From PCRC01 sp040384665 (lineage in GTDB: Bacteria; Pseudomonadota; Gammaproteobacteria; Burkholderiales; Burkholderiaceae_C): a stretch of DNA of 64,000 nucleotides. Location: positions 1-64,000 of the forward strand of contig JAZKIY010000020.1 in NCBI GenBank assembly GCA_040384665.1, given 5' to 3'. Every line of letters starts with the position of its first letter. The stretch's first letter is position 1. The notes under the pieces are model-generated. The model was not told where the DNA came from and did no database searches. It saw only the letters and a program-made list of their open reading frames with translations. A program made the position numbers and the translations under genes. Positions 33,761 to 43,000 of the stretch are shown piece after piece.

Positions 33761-34939
33761 ATGGAAACCACCTCCCAACGCGCTGGCCGCTACATTCAGC
33801 AAAGCACTGGCTACAAAGCCTTCGTTCCCGAACCGCTGCCGCCATTGCCCGAAATTGAGTTCGACGGCGAGCTGCGCACTCTCCTGTCCAATGCTGACCG
33901 CGACATTGCGCGCCTGGACGCCATTGCCGAACTGCTGCCCAACCCCGATCTCTTTGTTGCCATGTATGTGCGCCATGAAGCGGTGCTGTCATCGCAGATC
34001 GAAGGCACGCAAAGCACGCTTGAAGATGTGCTCGTTTCCGAGGCAGACGCTGCCCACAATGACGCCCCCAAGGATGTAGAAGAGGTCATCAACTACGTGC
34101 GCGCCATGAACCACGGCATGCGCCGGCTGGCCAGTGACTTTCCGTTGAGCCTGCGGCTGATTCGTGAAATCCATGGCGAGCTGATGCAAAAAGTGCGTGG
34201 CAGCGAAAAGTCACCTGGCGAATTTCGCACCTCGCAAAACTGGATTGGTGGCAACAACCTGGCCAACGCGTCTTTTATTCCCCCACCGCCGCACGAACTC
34301 ATGAACGCCTTGGGCGCGTTTGAGACCTTTCTGCACCAAGGCAAAACCACCGTACCGCTGCTCATCCGCTGCGGCCTGGCCCACGCGCAGTTTGAAACCA
34401 TCCACCCGTTTTTGGATGGCAACGGCCGTGTCGGTCGTTTGCTCATCACGCTGTTGCTGTGCGAAGAGCAGGCGTTGACGCGCCCGTTGCTCTACCTCTC
34501 GGTGTTCCTGAAAGCCCACCGTGCCGAGTACTACGACCGGCTCACCGCCATTCGCAGCCAGGGCCATTGGGAGCCCTGGCTCAAATTTTTCTTGCTCGGT
34601 GTCAGCGTCACCGCGCGCGCCGCCACCCGCACGGCGCGCGACATCGTGACGCTGCGCGAAACGCACCGCAGCGCCATCACCAAGAACGCCAAGGCGCTCA
34701 AGCTGCTCGACCATCTGTTCCAGCAGCCGATGGTCTCACCCAACCGCATTGCACACATCGTCGGCTGCACCCACCCCACTGCGGTGAAACTGGCCCGTGA
34801 CATGCAAGACCGTGGCTGGCTCACCGAAGTCACAGGTTTCGAGCGCAACCGCATCTACCGCTACCAGCCCTACCTCGACCTGTTTCACCGTGAAACTGTG
34901 CAGACCCTGTTCGAGACACAGCACCGCCCCACCGCCTGA
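33761..34939 (+). CDS. Fic-domain AMP-transferase with N-terminal inhibitory motif and C-terminal HTH
   Basis: 392 aa. Residues 1-110 are a Fic_N-like region with the class II inhibitory motif S-x-x-x-E-G in SSQIEGT (near 77), which keeps the enzyme off by blocking ATP placement. The Fic core holds the catalytic HPFLDGNGRVGR near residue 215, complete, so AMPylation of a Tyr/Thr/Ser hydroxyl is expected. The C-terminus (about 310-380) has a winged-helix look (MVSPNRIAHIVGCTHPTAVKLARDMQDRGWL). It separates the DUF350 gene from the SpeE-like gene and has its own AT-rich promoter region, suggesting insertion. Target unknown. Confidence 0.92.
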   Translation: METTSQRAGRYIQQSTGYKAFVPEPLPPLPEIEFDGELRTLLSNADRDIARLDAIAELLPNPDLFVAMYVRHEAVLSSQIEGTQSTLEDVLVSEADAAHNDAPKDVEEVINYVRAMNHGMRRLASDFPLSLRLIREIHGELMQKVRGSEKSPGEFRTSQNWIGGNNLANASFIPPPPHELMNALGAFETFLHQGKTTVPLLIRCGLAHAQFETIHPFLDGNGRVGRLLITLLLCEEQALTRPLLYLSVFLKAHRAEYYDRLTAIRSQGHWEPWLKFFLLGVSVTARAATRTARDIVTLRETHRSAITKNAKALKLLDHLFQQPMVSPNRIAHIVGCTHPTAVKLARDMQDRGWLTEVTGFERNRIYRYQPYLDLFHRETVQTLFETQHRPTA

Positions 34940-34948
34940 GCATCACGC

Positions 34949-36490
34949 ATGAACACCGAGCCGCAGGCCACTGCGCCCCAACCCCTCGAAATCGCGCTGC
35001 TCGCCAGCGTCTTCGTCGTGGCCGCGTGCGGGCTGGTGTACGAGCTGGCGGCGGCAGCGCTGGCGTCGTATGTGCTGGGGGACTCGGTGCTGCAGTTCTC
35101 CACCGTCATCGGCACCTATTTGTTCGCCATGGGCATTGGCTCGTGGCTGTCGCGGTTTTTTGAGCGGCAGTTGCCGGCGCATTTTTTGCGCATCGAGCTG
35201 CTGGTGGCGTTGGTGGGCGGCGCGCTGCCGGCGGTGCTGTTTCTGGCCAACGCCCACGCGCCCGGTGCCTTCCGGCTGCTGCTCTACGGTGGGGTGCTGC
35301 TGACCGGCACGTTGGTGGGGCTGGAGATCCCGCTGGTGATGCGCATTTTGAAGCGCCACGTGGTGCTGAAAGACCTGGTCTCGCAGGTGCTGACGTTCGA
35401 TTACCTCGGCGCGCTGGCGGTGTCGCTGGCGTTCCCGCTGCTGCTGGTGCCTTACCTGGGGCTGGTGCGCACCGGGCTGCTGTTCGGGCTGATGAACGCG
35501 GCCGTGGCGCTGTGGGCGCTGTGGCTGTTCCGGCACGAGCTGCGGCACTTTGGCGCGCACGCGCTGGCCTGCGCGGGTGTGCTGGCGCTGCTGCTGGCGG
35601 GTTTTGCCGGCGCCGCCACGCTGACCAGCTGGGCCGAAGACCGCTTCTACCAGGACCGCATCGTCTTCACCGCCACCTCGCCGTACCAGCGCATCGTGGT
35701 CACCAACAACGCCGCACACGGCGGCCACCGGCTGTACCTGAACGGCAACCTGCAGTTTTCTGAACGCGACGAGTACCGCTACCACGAGGCGCTGGTGCAC
35801 CCGGTGATGGCCGCCCACGGCGCCCCCAAAAAAGTGGCGGTGCTCGGCGGTGGCGACGGCATGGCGGTGCGCGAGGTGCTCAAGTACCCGAGCGTGGAGA
35901 GCGTCACCCTGGTGGAGCTGGACCCAGCCATGACCACGCTGTTTGCCCGCCAGCCGGCGCTCACCCAGTTGAACGCCAACGCGCTCGCGTCACCCAAGGT
36001 CAAGGTCGTCAACACCGATGCGTTTGGCTGGCTGGAAAACGGCACCGACACCTTTGACGTGGTCATCGTCGACTTCCCCGACCCGACCAACTTTTCCATC
36101 GGCAAGCTCTACACCAACGCGTTTTACGCCCTGCTCGACCGGCGGCTGGCGGCCAGCGGCTACTCGGTGGTGCAGACCACCTCACCGCTGGTGGCGCGCA
36201 CCAGCTACTGGACGGTGGTGGGTACCATGGAATCGGTCGGCCTGCGCACCGCGCCCTACCACGCCAACGTGCCCAGCTTTGGCGAATGGGGCTTTGTGGT
36301 CGCCAGCCGCCGGCCTTTCCGCTTGCCCACCGCACTGCCCGCCGGCCTGCGCTACCTGAACACCCAAACGCTGCCACTGCTGTTCGACTTTCCGCTCGAC
36401 ATGGCGCGCGTGCCCACCGAAGTCAACCGCCTCTCCAACCAGGTGCTGGTGCACAGCTACGAGCAGGAATGGGGCAAGGTGGCGCATTGA
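34949..36490 (+). CDS. Membrane-embedded spermidine-synthase-like aminopropyltransferase
   Basis: 513 aa. An N-terminal membrane domain of about seven helices (17-215) is fused to a SpeE-type domain (about 230-475): LYLNGNLQFSERDEYRYHEALVHP, SAM-fold motif VAVLGGGDGMAVREVL, VTLVELDPAM and VVIVDFPDPTNFSIGKLYTNAFY. Decarboxylated SAM would be the aminopropyl donor; the speD at 47260 could supply it. The acceptor and the role of the membrane part are unknown; some such proteins act in membrane-stress loci rather than bulk spermidine supply. The downstream FAD enzyme begins within its stop codon. Confidence 0.88.
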   Translation: MNTEPQATAPQPLEIALLASVFVVAACGLVYELAAAALASYVLGDSVLQFSTVIGTYLFAMGIGSWLSRFFERQLPAHFLRIELLVALVGGALPAVLFLANAHAPGAFRLLLYGGVLLTGTLVGLEIPLVMRILKRHVVLKDLVSQVLTFDYLGALAVSLAFPLLLVPYLGLVRTGLLFGLMNAAVALWALWLFRHELRHFGAHALACAGVLALLLAGFAGAATLTSWAEDRFYQDRIVFTATSPYQRIVVTNNAAHGGHRLYLNGNLQFSERDEYRYHEALVHPVMAAHGAPKKVAVLGGGDGMAVREVLKYPSVESVTLVELDPAMTTLFARQPALTQLNANALASPKVKVVNTDAFGWLENGTDTFDVVIVDFPDPTNFSIGKLYTNAFYALLDRRLAASGYSVVQTTSPLVARTSYWTVVGTMESVGLRTAPYHANVPSFGEWGFVVASRRPFRLPTALPAGLRYLNTQTLPLLFDFPLDMARVPTEVNRLSNQVLVHSYEQEWGKVAH

Positions 36491-38082
36491 AGCGGCGCGC
36501 GTTCATTGCAGCCAGCGCGTGGCCGCTGCTCGGCTGCGAACGCACCCCGCCTGACGGCAGCACCCTGCCCGGCGGCTTCACCGGCATTGCCCACACCCGC
36601 GGCCACCGGCTGCGTGAAGCCACCGCCCAGACACCCAACACCACCCACCGCACCCGCGTGCTGGTGTTGGGCGGCGGTGTGGCCGGGCTGGCGGCGGCGC
36701 GTGCGCTGCGGCAACAGGGCGTGGACGACTTTGCCCTGCTGGAGCTGGAAGACGAGGCCGGTGGCAACAGCCGCGGTGGGCAGGTGGGTGGCATCGCCTG
36801 CCCGCTCGGCGCGCACTACCTGCCGGTGCCCGGTGACAACGCCCGCGAGGTGCAAGACCTGCTGGAAGAACTTGGCCTGCGCCAGCGTGTGGCCGGCCGC
36901 TGGGTCTACGACGAACGCACGCTGTGCCACAGCCCGCAGGAGCGTTTGTTCTTCCAGGGCGAATGGCAGGAAGGCCTGCTGCCGCTGCAGGGCGTGGGCG
37001 AGGCCACGTTGGCACAGTACCGGCGCTTCGCCGAAGCCGTCCAGCAGGCCGCCACAGCGGCGAAATACACCATTCCGATATCAAAAGTGCCGCAAGCCCT
37101 AGTGCAGGCTTCTTTAGATGCTATGACTTTTGAAGCATGGCTGAACCAACAAGGCCTCACCGACCCCCACCTGCGCTGGTACCTGGGCTACTGCTGCCGC
37201 GACGACTACGGCGCCGGCATCGCCCGCGTGTCCGCCTGGGCCGGCCTGCACTACTTTGCCAGCCGCCACGGCTTCCATGCCCCCGGCACCGAACCTGAAG
37301 CGCACGACGGCGGCGTGCTCACCTGGCCCGAAGGCAACGGCTGGCTCACCCGCCGCCTGGCCAAGCCGCTGGGCGAGCGCCTGCACACCGGCCGCACCGT
37401 GACGCGCATCGCCAGCCACCGGCATGGCGTCGAGGTGGACGCGGTGGTCGAAGCCACCGGCCAGACCGAACGCTGGCGGGCCGAGCGCGCCATCGTCGCG
37501 CTGCCGCTGTTCGTGGCAGCGCGCGTGGTGGCCGAGCCGTCCGACGCGCTGCGCCGCGCCGCCGCGCAGGTGCACTACGCGCCCTGGCTGGTCGCCAACC
37601 TCCACCTGCGCGCGCCGCTGCACGACCGGCCCGGCGCCCCACCGAGCTGGGACAACGTGCTCTACGGCAGCCAGGGCCTGGGCTATGTGGACGCGATGCA
37701 CCAGAGCCTGCAGCGCGTGCCCGGCGCCACCGTGCTGACCTGGTACCGCGCACTGGGCGATGCGCCCGACAGCCGCCGCGCCCTGCTGGACCGGCCCTGG
37801 ACCCACTGGCGCGACGAGGCCCTGCGTGAACTCGCCACCGCCCACCCCGACCTGCCCGCCAAAGCCACCCGCATGGACATCACCCGCTACGGCCACGCCA
37901 TGGCCATCCCGGTGCCCGGCACACGCACCAGCGCCGCACTGCAGGCGCTGCGCGACCGGCCGGCCGACGCCTGGCAACGGCTGTGGCTCGCGCACAGCGA
38001 CCTGGCCGGTTATTCGGTGTTTGAAGAGGCCTTCACCCTCGGCCACCGTGCGGGCTTGGCCACCGTCCGCGCGGGGCTTTGA
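36487..38082 (+). CDS. Exported FAD-dependent amine-oxidase-like protein
   Basis: 531 aa. Starts at TTG within the SpeE-like stop (TTGA), so translation is coupled. The N-terminus MKRRAFIAASAWPLLGC has twin arginines and a lipobox-like LLGC (Cys17), suggesting Tat export of a cofactor-loaded lipoprotein. The dinucleotide-binding motif VLVLGGGVAGLAAARAL is near residue 57; GGNSRGGQ and the C-terminal substrate/FAD regions follow NAD(P)-binding_8/amine-oxidase layout. With the upstream aminopropyltransferase, oxidation of a polyamine product is plausible (inference). Codons about 198-216 derive from a dispersed repeat. Confidence 0.82.
   Translation: MKRRAFIAASAWPLLGCERTPPDGSTLPGGFTGIAHTRGHRLREATAQTPNTTHRTRVLVLGGGVAGLAAARALRQQGVDDFALLELEDEAGGNSRGGQVGGIACPLGAHYLPVPGDNAREVQDLLEELGLRQRVAGRWVYDERTLCHSPQERLFFQGEWQEGLLPLQGVGEATLAQYRRFAEAVQQAATAAKYTIPISKVPQALVQASLDAMTFEAWLNQQGLTDPHLRWYLGYCCRDDYGAGIARVSAWAGLHYFASRHGFHAPGTEPEAHDGGVLTWPEGNGWLTRRLAKPLGERLHTGRTVTRIASHRHGVEVDAVVEATGQTERWRAERAIVALPLFVAARVVAEPSDALRRAAAQVHYAPWLVANLHLRAPLHDRPGAPPSWDNVLYGSQGLGYVDAMHQSLQRVPGATVLTWYRALGDAPDSRRALLDRPWTHWRDEALRELATAHPDLPAKATRMDITRYGHAMAIPVPGTRTSAALQALRDRPADAWQRLWLAHSDLAGYSVFEEAFTLGHRAGLATVRAGL
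37078..37134 (-). repeat. Dispersed repeat copy inside the FAD oxidoreductase gene
   Basis: On the minus strand it reads TCATAGCATCTAAAGAAGCC, GCACTAGGGCTTGCGGC and ACTTTTGATATCG, matching the repeat at 8827. On the coding strand it is open and encodes SKVPQALVQASLDAMTF, AT-richer than its flanks, so it is an in-frame insertion tolerated by the protein. Confidence 0.75.
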
Positions 38083-38104
38083 ACCACCACTTTAAGATGC
38101 CCAC

Positions 38105-40012
38105 ATGGCCCGCGCGCACGCCCTCCCCCCTCGCCCCCCTGAACGCCCAAACCGCCTGGCCGCTGCCACGCTGGCGCTGTGGGTCTGCGCGCTGACCGGT
38201 TGCAGCCTGTTCAGCCCGCCATCCAGTACCGCCGACGCGGCGACCACGGAAGACTCCGCGCCCACCACCGGCCCCGCCGCCTACGACCTGGCCATAGAGG
38301 CCCCCAGCGAGCTGAAACGCCTGCTCGGCACGCACCTCGACCTCGCCCGTTTCCAGAAGCTGCCGGCGGCCGACGCCATCAACCCGGCCGACCTCAACCG
38401 CCTGGTGCAGGCCGCCCCGGCGCAGGTGCGTGCGCTGCTGGAAACCGAGGGCTACTTCAACGCAGCAGTCAGCGTCAAAAAACAAGGGGCGGCCGGTGAA
38501 CTGCCCAGCGTGCAGGTCACGGTGCAGAGCGGGCCCCGCACCACCGTGCAGCAGACCGAGCTCACCGTCACCGGGGACCTGAACAAGGCCGCGCAGGCCG
38601 GCAACACCCGAGCCAGTGAACTGGTGCTGCGCCTGCGCCAGACCTGGAAACTCTCGCCCGGCGAACCTTTCCGCCAGGGCGCCTGGGGCGACGCCAAAAC
38701 CAGCACGCTGGGCACCGCCCGTGCTGAGGGCTATCCCGCCGCCAGCTGGGCCAACACCGCCGCCGAGGTGGACGCCCCGGCCAACACCGTGAAGATCCAG
38801 CTCGCACTGGACAGCGGCCCGCTGTTCCGCTTTGGCGAGACCACCGTCGAAGGCCTGCAGCGCTACAGCCCCCAGGCGGTCAACAACCTGCGCACCTACC
38901 AGCCCGGCACCGCGTATTCCGAGAAACTGCTGCTCGACTTCCAGGAACGGCTGCAGCGCGCCAACCTGTTCGAGAGCGCGGTGCTGGAGATCAACCCCGA
39001 CCCGGCGGTGGCCGAGGCCACACCCGTCACCGTGCGGGTGCGCGAGCTGCCCAAGAACCAGGCCGAGCTGGGCGTCGGGTACAGCGACGGCACCGGCGAG
39101 CGCGTCTCCATTGAACACACCAACCGCCGCCTGTTCGACCGCTCGTTCTTCGGCACCGACATCACCGCCCGCAACAAGCTCGAACTCGGCCGCGACCGCC
39201 AGTCGCTGGAGACCGACCTGAACACCCACCCGCTCGAAGGCGGCTGGCGCAACCTGGTGGCGGCGCGGCTGCAGCGCGAGGTGCTGGAAGGCAGCACCGT
39301 GCGCTCCACCCGCCTGCGGGCCGGCCGCGCCATTGAGAGCGAACGGGTCGACCGGCTGTTCTTCCTCGAAGGCACCACCGCCGCCACCGAAAGCACCAAC
39401 GCCACCATCCCCGACCGGCTCGACCGCGCCGTCACCGCCAACGTGCACGTCACGCTGCGCCGGCTCGACAGCGTGTTGCTGCCCACACAGGGCTATGCGC
39501 TGCACGGTGAGTTCGGCAGCGGCTACGCGTTTTCCAACGTGGCCGGCAACGGCCCGTTCGCCCGCGCCTATGGCCGCCTCAACGCCTACAAGCCCCTGGG
39601 CGGCCAGTGGCTCGGCAGCGCCCGGCTGGAAGCCGGCCAGGTGTTCGCCCGCGCCAACATCGGTGTGCCCGACACGCTGCAGTTCCGCGCCGGGGGCGAC
39701 GAATCGGTGCGCGGCTACACCTACCAGGCGCTCGGGCCGCTGGTCAACGGCACCGTCACCAGCGGCCGGGTGCTGCTGACGGGCAGCGTTGAGGCCGCCC
39801 ACGTGATCGTGCCCAGCATCCCGGCGCTGCTCGGCGCCGTGTTCATCGACGCGGGCTCGGCCGCCAACGACTTTGGCGCGCTCCGGCCGGTGCTGGGCTA
39901 CGGCGCGGGCGTGCGCTTCCGCAGCCCGGTCGGCCCGCTGCGGCTGGACCTGGCCTATGCCGACAAATTGAAGCAATTCCGCCTGCACTTCGGTGTCGGG
40001 GTGACGTTCTGA
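38105..40012 (+). CDS. tamA: Translocation and assembly module outer-membrane protein TamA
   Basis: Omp85-family protein of 635 aa. An N-terminal hydrophobic segment ending LTGC (possible lipobox) is followed by three POTRA domains (about 60-280; LETEGYFNAAVSV, LFRFGETTVEGLQ, RANLFESAVLEINPD) and a 16-strand barrel with the family RGY motif in GGDESVRGYTYQ. TamA works with TamB in moving lipids or autotransporters across the envelope. The tamB start overlaps its stop by one base (TGATG). Confidence 0.93.
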   Translation: MARAHALPPRPPERPNRLAAATLALWVCALTGCSLFSPPSSTADAATTEDSAPTTGPAAYDLAIEAPSELKRLLGTHLDLARFQKLPAADAINPADLNRLVQAAPAQVRALLETEGYFNAAVSVKKQGAAGELPSVQVTVQSGPRTTVQQTELTVTGDLNKAAQAGNTRASELVLRLRQTWKLSPGEPFRQGAWGDAKTSTLGTARAEGYPAASWANTAAEVDAPANTVKIQLALDSGPLFRFGETTVEGLQRYSPQAVNNLRTYQPGTAYSEKLLLDFQERLQRANLFESAVLEINPDPAVAEATPVTVRVRELPKNQAELGVGYSDGTGERVSIEHTNRRLFDRSFFGTDITARNKLELGRDRQSLETDLNTHPLEGGWRNLVAARLQREVLEGSTVRSTRLRAGRAIESERVDRLFFLEGTTAATESTNATIPDRLDRAVTANVHVTLRRLDSVLLPTQGYALHGEFGSGYAFSNVAGNGPFARAYGRLNAYKPLGGQWLGSARLEAGQVFARANIGVPDTLQFRAGGDESVRGYTYQALGPLVNGTVTSGRVLLTGSVEAAHVIVPSIPALLGAVFIDAGSAANDFGALRPVLGYGAGVRFRSPVGPLRLDLAYADKLKQFRLHFGVGVTF

Positions 40013-43000
40013 TGGCGGCAGACAAGCCCGACACCGCACCGCCCACACCAGCCACCCGCCGCCGCAGGGGGCTGTGGCTGGGCGGCAGCGTGGCCGCTGT
40101 CTCGGTGCTGACCGTTTTGGCATTGGCCACCGGGCTGTACAGCCTCGGCACCGTGGGTGGCACCGCCTGGTGGCTGGCACGGCTCCCCGGCGTGGCGGTG
40201 GCCGCCGCCAAAGGCCCGCTGCTGGGCGACTTCTCGGCCGACCAGGTCACGGTGCAGCTGCCGGGCAATGGCGCCAAATTGCAGCTCGACGGCCTGACCT
40301 GGCACGGCCTGCGGCTGAGTTGGTCGTCCACCCCCGGCGCGTGGGTGGACGTGGTGGCCGAATCGCTGTCGGTGGCCCGGCTGGTGGTCACGCCCGGCCA
40401 GGCAGCGCCCGCCCCTGCCCCCACTTCGGCGCTGCAAGCCCCCAAACACCTGCGCCTGCCCCTCACGCTGCGCATCAACGCCATCGACGTGGCCGAGCTG
40501 CAGTTGCCCGGCCTGGAAACGCAGCCCCTGCGCGACCTGCAGGCCCGCATCGGCGTGGGGGCAGACACCGGCCGCCACCACCGCATCGACCTGCAACAAC
40601 TCGACTGGGACCGCTTCCGCCTGAGCGGCCACGCCGAGGTGGCCACCGGTGGCGACATGCCGGTGGACGCCCGGCTCGACCTGACCCAACCCAGCCCCGC
40701 TGACGCCGCATCCCGCCTGCCCACGCTGCAAGGCCAGCTCACCCTGGCGGGCCCGCTGGCCCAGTTGGCACTGGCCGCCAAACTGTCCACCGTACAGCCT
40801 AAACAACCTAGCGCCAAAGCCGCCCTCACACCGCCTGCCGAACTCAGCGCCAACGCCGTGCTGCAGCCCTTCGCGCCCTGGCCCGTTTCCACCCTGGCGG
40901 CGCGCTGGCAAGCCATCGACCTCTCGGCCTTCACCGCTGCGGCCCCCCGCACGCAGCTGGCCGGCAACGCGCAAGTCAGCAGCCCCGCACGCGACCAACC
41001 CGCCACCGTGCAGCTGGCACTGACCAACCCCACCGCCGGCCGCTGGAGCGACGGCCAGCTGCCACTGCGGCAACTCAAGCTGGCGCTGCAAACGCCGCCC
41101 GACCAACCCCAATTCGCCACGCTGACCCAACTGGACGCCGAGCTGGGCAGCGCCCAACAGGCCGCCGGCCACCTGCGCGCCACCGGCCAGAACCGTGCCG
41201 ATGGCTGGGCCCTGAACACCGTGCTGGACACGCTGCAACCCGCCGGACTGGACGCCCGCGCCCCGGCCATGCAACTGAGTGGCCCGGTCACGCTGCGCGG
41301 CCAAGGCACCGCCACGGTGGACCTGACCACCGACCTCCGCGGTCTGGTGCCCGCCCAGAAAACACCGGTGCAACTGCAGCTCAACGCGCAAAGCACCACC
41401 GCACCCGAAGGTGGCCTGCGCGTGGCGCTGCAGCGCGCCCTGCTGCAGGCCGGCGCAGCCCAGGCGACGCTCAACGGTGAACTGCAGCGCGCCAACGCCA
41501 ACGCGCCTTTGCAGGTCAAGGGGCAGGCCCAGCTCCAGGCGTTCGACCCGCTGCTCTGGTGGCCCGGCGGCGCGCCAGCGGCCGCACGCCAGGGCCGCAC
41601 GCAGCTCAACGCCAACGCCACGGTGGACCTGTCAATGGCGGCCGCGCCAACCCCTGACAACACCACGCCGAGTGCCCCGGCCACATGGCAAACCACCCTC
41701 GCCCGCCTGTCGGGCCAGGTGCAGGCCACGCTGCGCAACAGCCGCCTGGCCGATGTGCCGGTGGAAGGCGAACTGGCGCTCCAACAATCCGCCACCGCCC
41801 CGGCCCACGCCACCGCGCAACTGCAACTGGCCGGCAACCGGCTCAACGCCGAAGCCAGCCTCTCCCCCGCCAAAGGCCCGGCGGCCTACCAAGCCGACGT
41901 GACCGTAGACGCCCCCACGCTGCAGCGCCTGCAGCCGCTGATGGCCTTGCTGCCCACAGAACCCCGTACCAGCACCGCCAACGGCAAGCCTGCCCCGCTG
42001 CGCATTGCCGGCGCGGTGCAGGGAAAAGCCAAACTGCAGGGCCAGGATGCGGTGCTGACCAGCCAGGGCCAACTGGCCGTTCGTGGCCTGGTGGCCGGCC
42101 CGGCACAGCTGCAGCAGGCCGACCTGAACTGGCAGCTCGGCACAGCGCTCGACGCGCCCATGCAGCTGCAGGCCAAACTGTCCCAGCTGGTGCTGCCCGG
42201 CCCGTCGCTGGACAGCCTGCAACTGGCGCTGGACGGCACCGCCCGCGCCCACACACTGAACCTGTTGGCCGACGCCCGCCTGCCCGCCACCACCGCCACG
42301 GGCGCCGCCACAGCACCCGCCCGCAAAGCCAACGCCGTGTTGAAGCTGCAAGGTGGCCTGGGCCAAGCCACTGGCGCTGCCCCCAGCCTGTTGGCCACCG
42401 CCTGGCGCGGCACCTTGCAACAGCTGGCCCTGAGCGACCCGGCCAAGCCCGGCGCACCGTGGCTGGCCACACGCGACGTGGTGTTGGCGCTGCAGTGGGC
42501 TGAGGCGCTGCACAGCGTGGAAGCGCAGCCGGGGCAGATTGATTTTCGCGTCGGCACCACCGCCTCCGCACTCCGCTGGCGCACGGCCCTGTGGCAGCAG
42601 ACGCTCGGGGCCGATGGCACCGCCGGCAGCACGCGCTACGACGTGCAAGGCACGCTTGACCCCCTTGTGGTGGCCCCCTTGCTGGCCGAGCTGCAGCCCG
42701 ACTTTGGCTGGGGCGGCGACCTGGTGGTGGGCGGGCGCATCGCCCTCAAAAGCGACCCCAGCCCGGTGGCCGACGTGGTGTTGGAACGGCTGCGCGGCGA
42801 CCTGCAGATCAGCGACGAAACCGACACCCAGGCGCTGGGCCTGACCGACCTGCGGCTGGCCCTCAGCGCCAACAACGGCGTGTGGAACTTCACCCAGGCG
42901 CTCGCTGGCGAGTCCGTCGGTGTGGCGGTCGGCGCCTTCACCGCGCGCACCCGGCCCGGCGAGGCCTTCCCCAACGCCGACACGCCGCTGCAGGGCGTGC

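Noticed and set aside
34949..36490. SpeE-like gene read as ordinary spermidine synthase
   Set aside because: About 215 residues of membrane helices precede the catalytic domain and the gene is coupled to an exported oxidase, unlike soluble SpeE.
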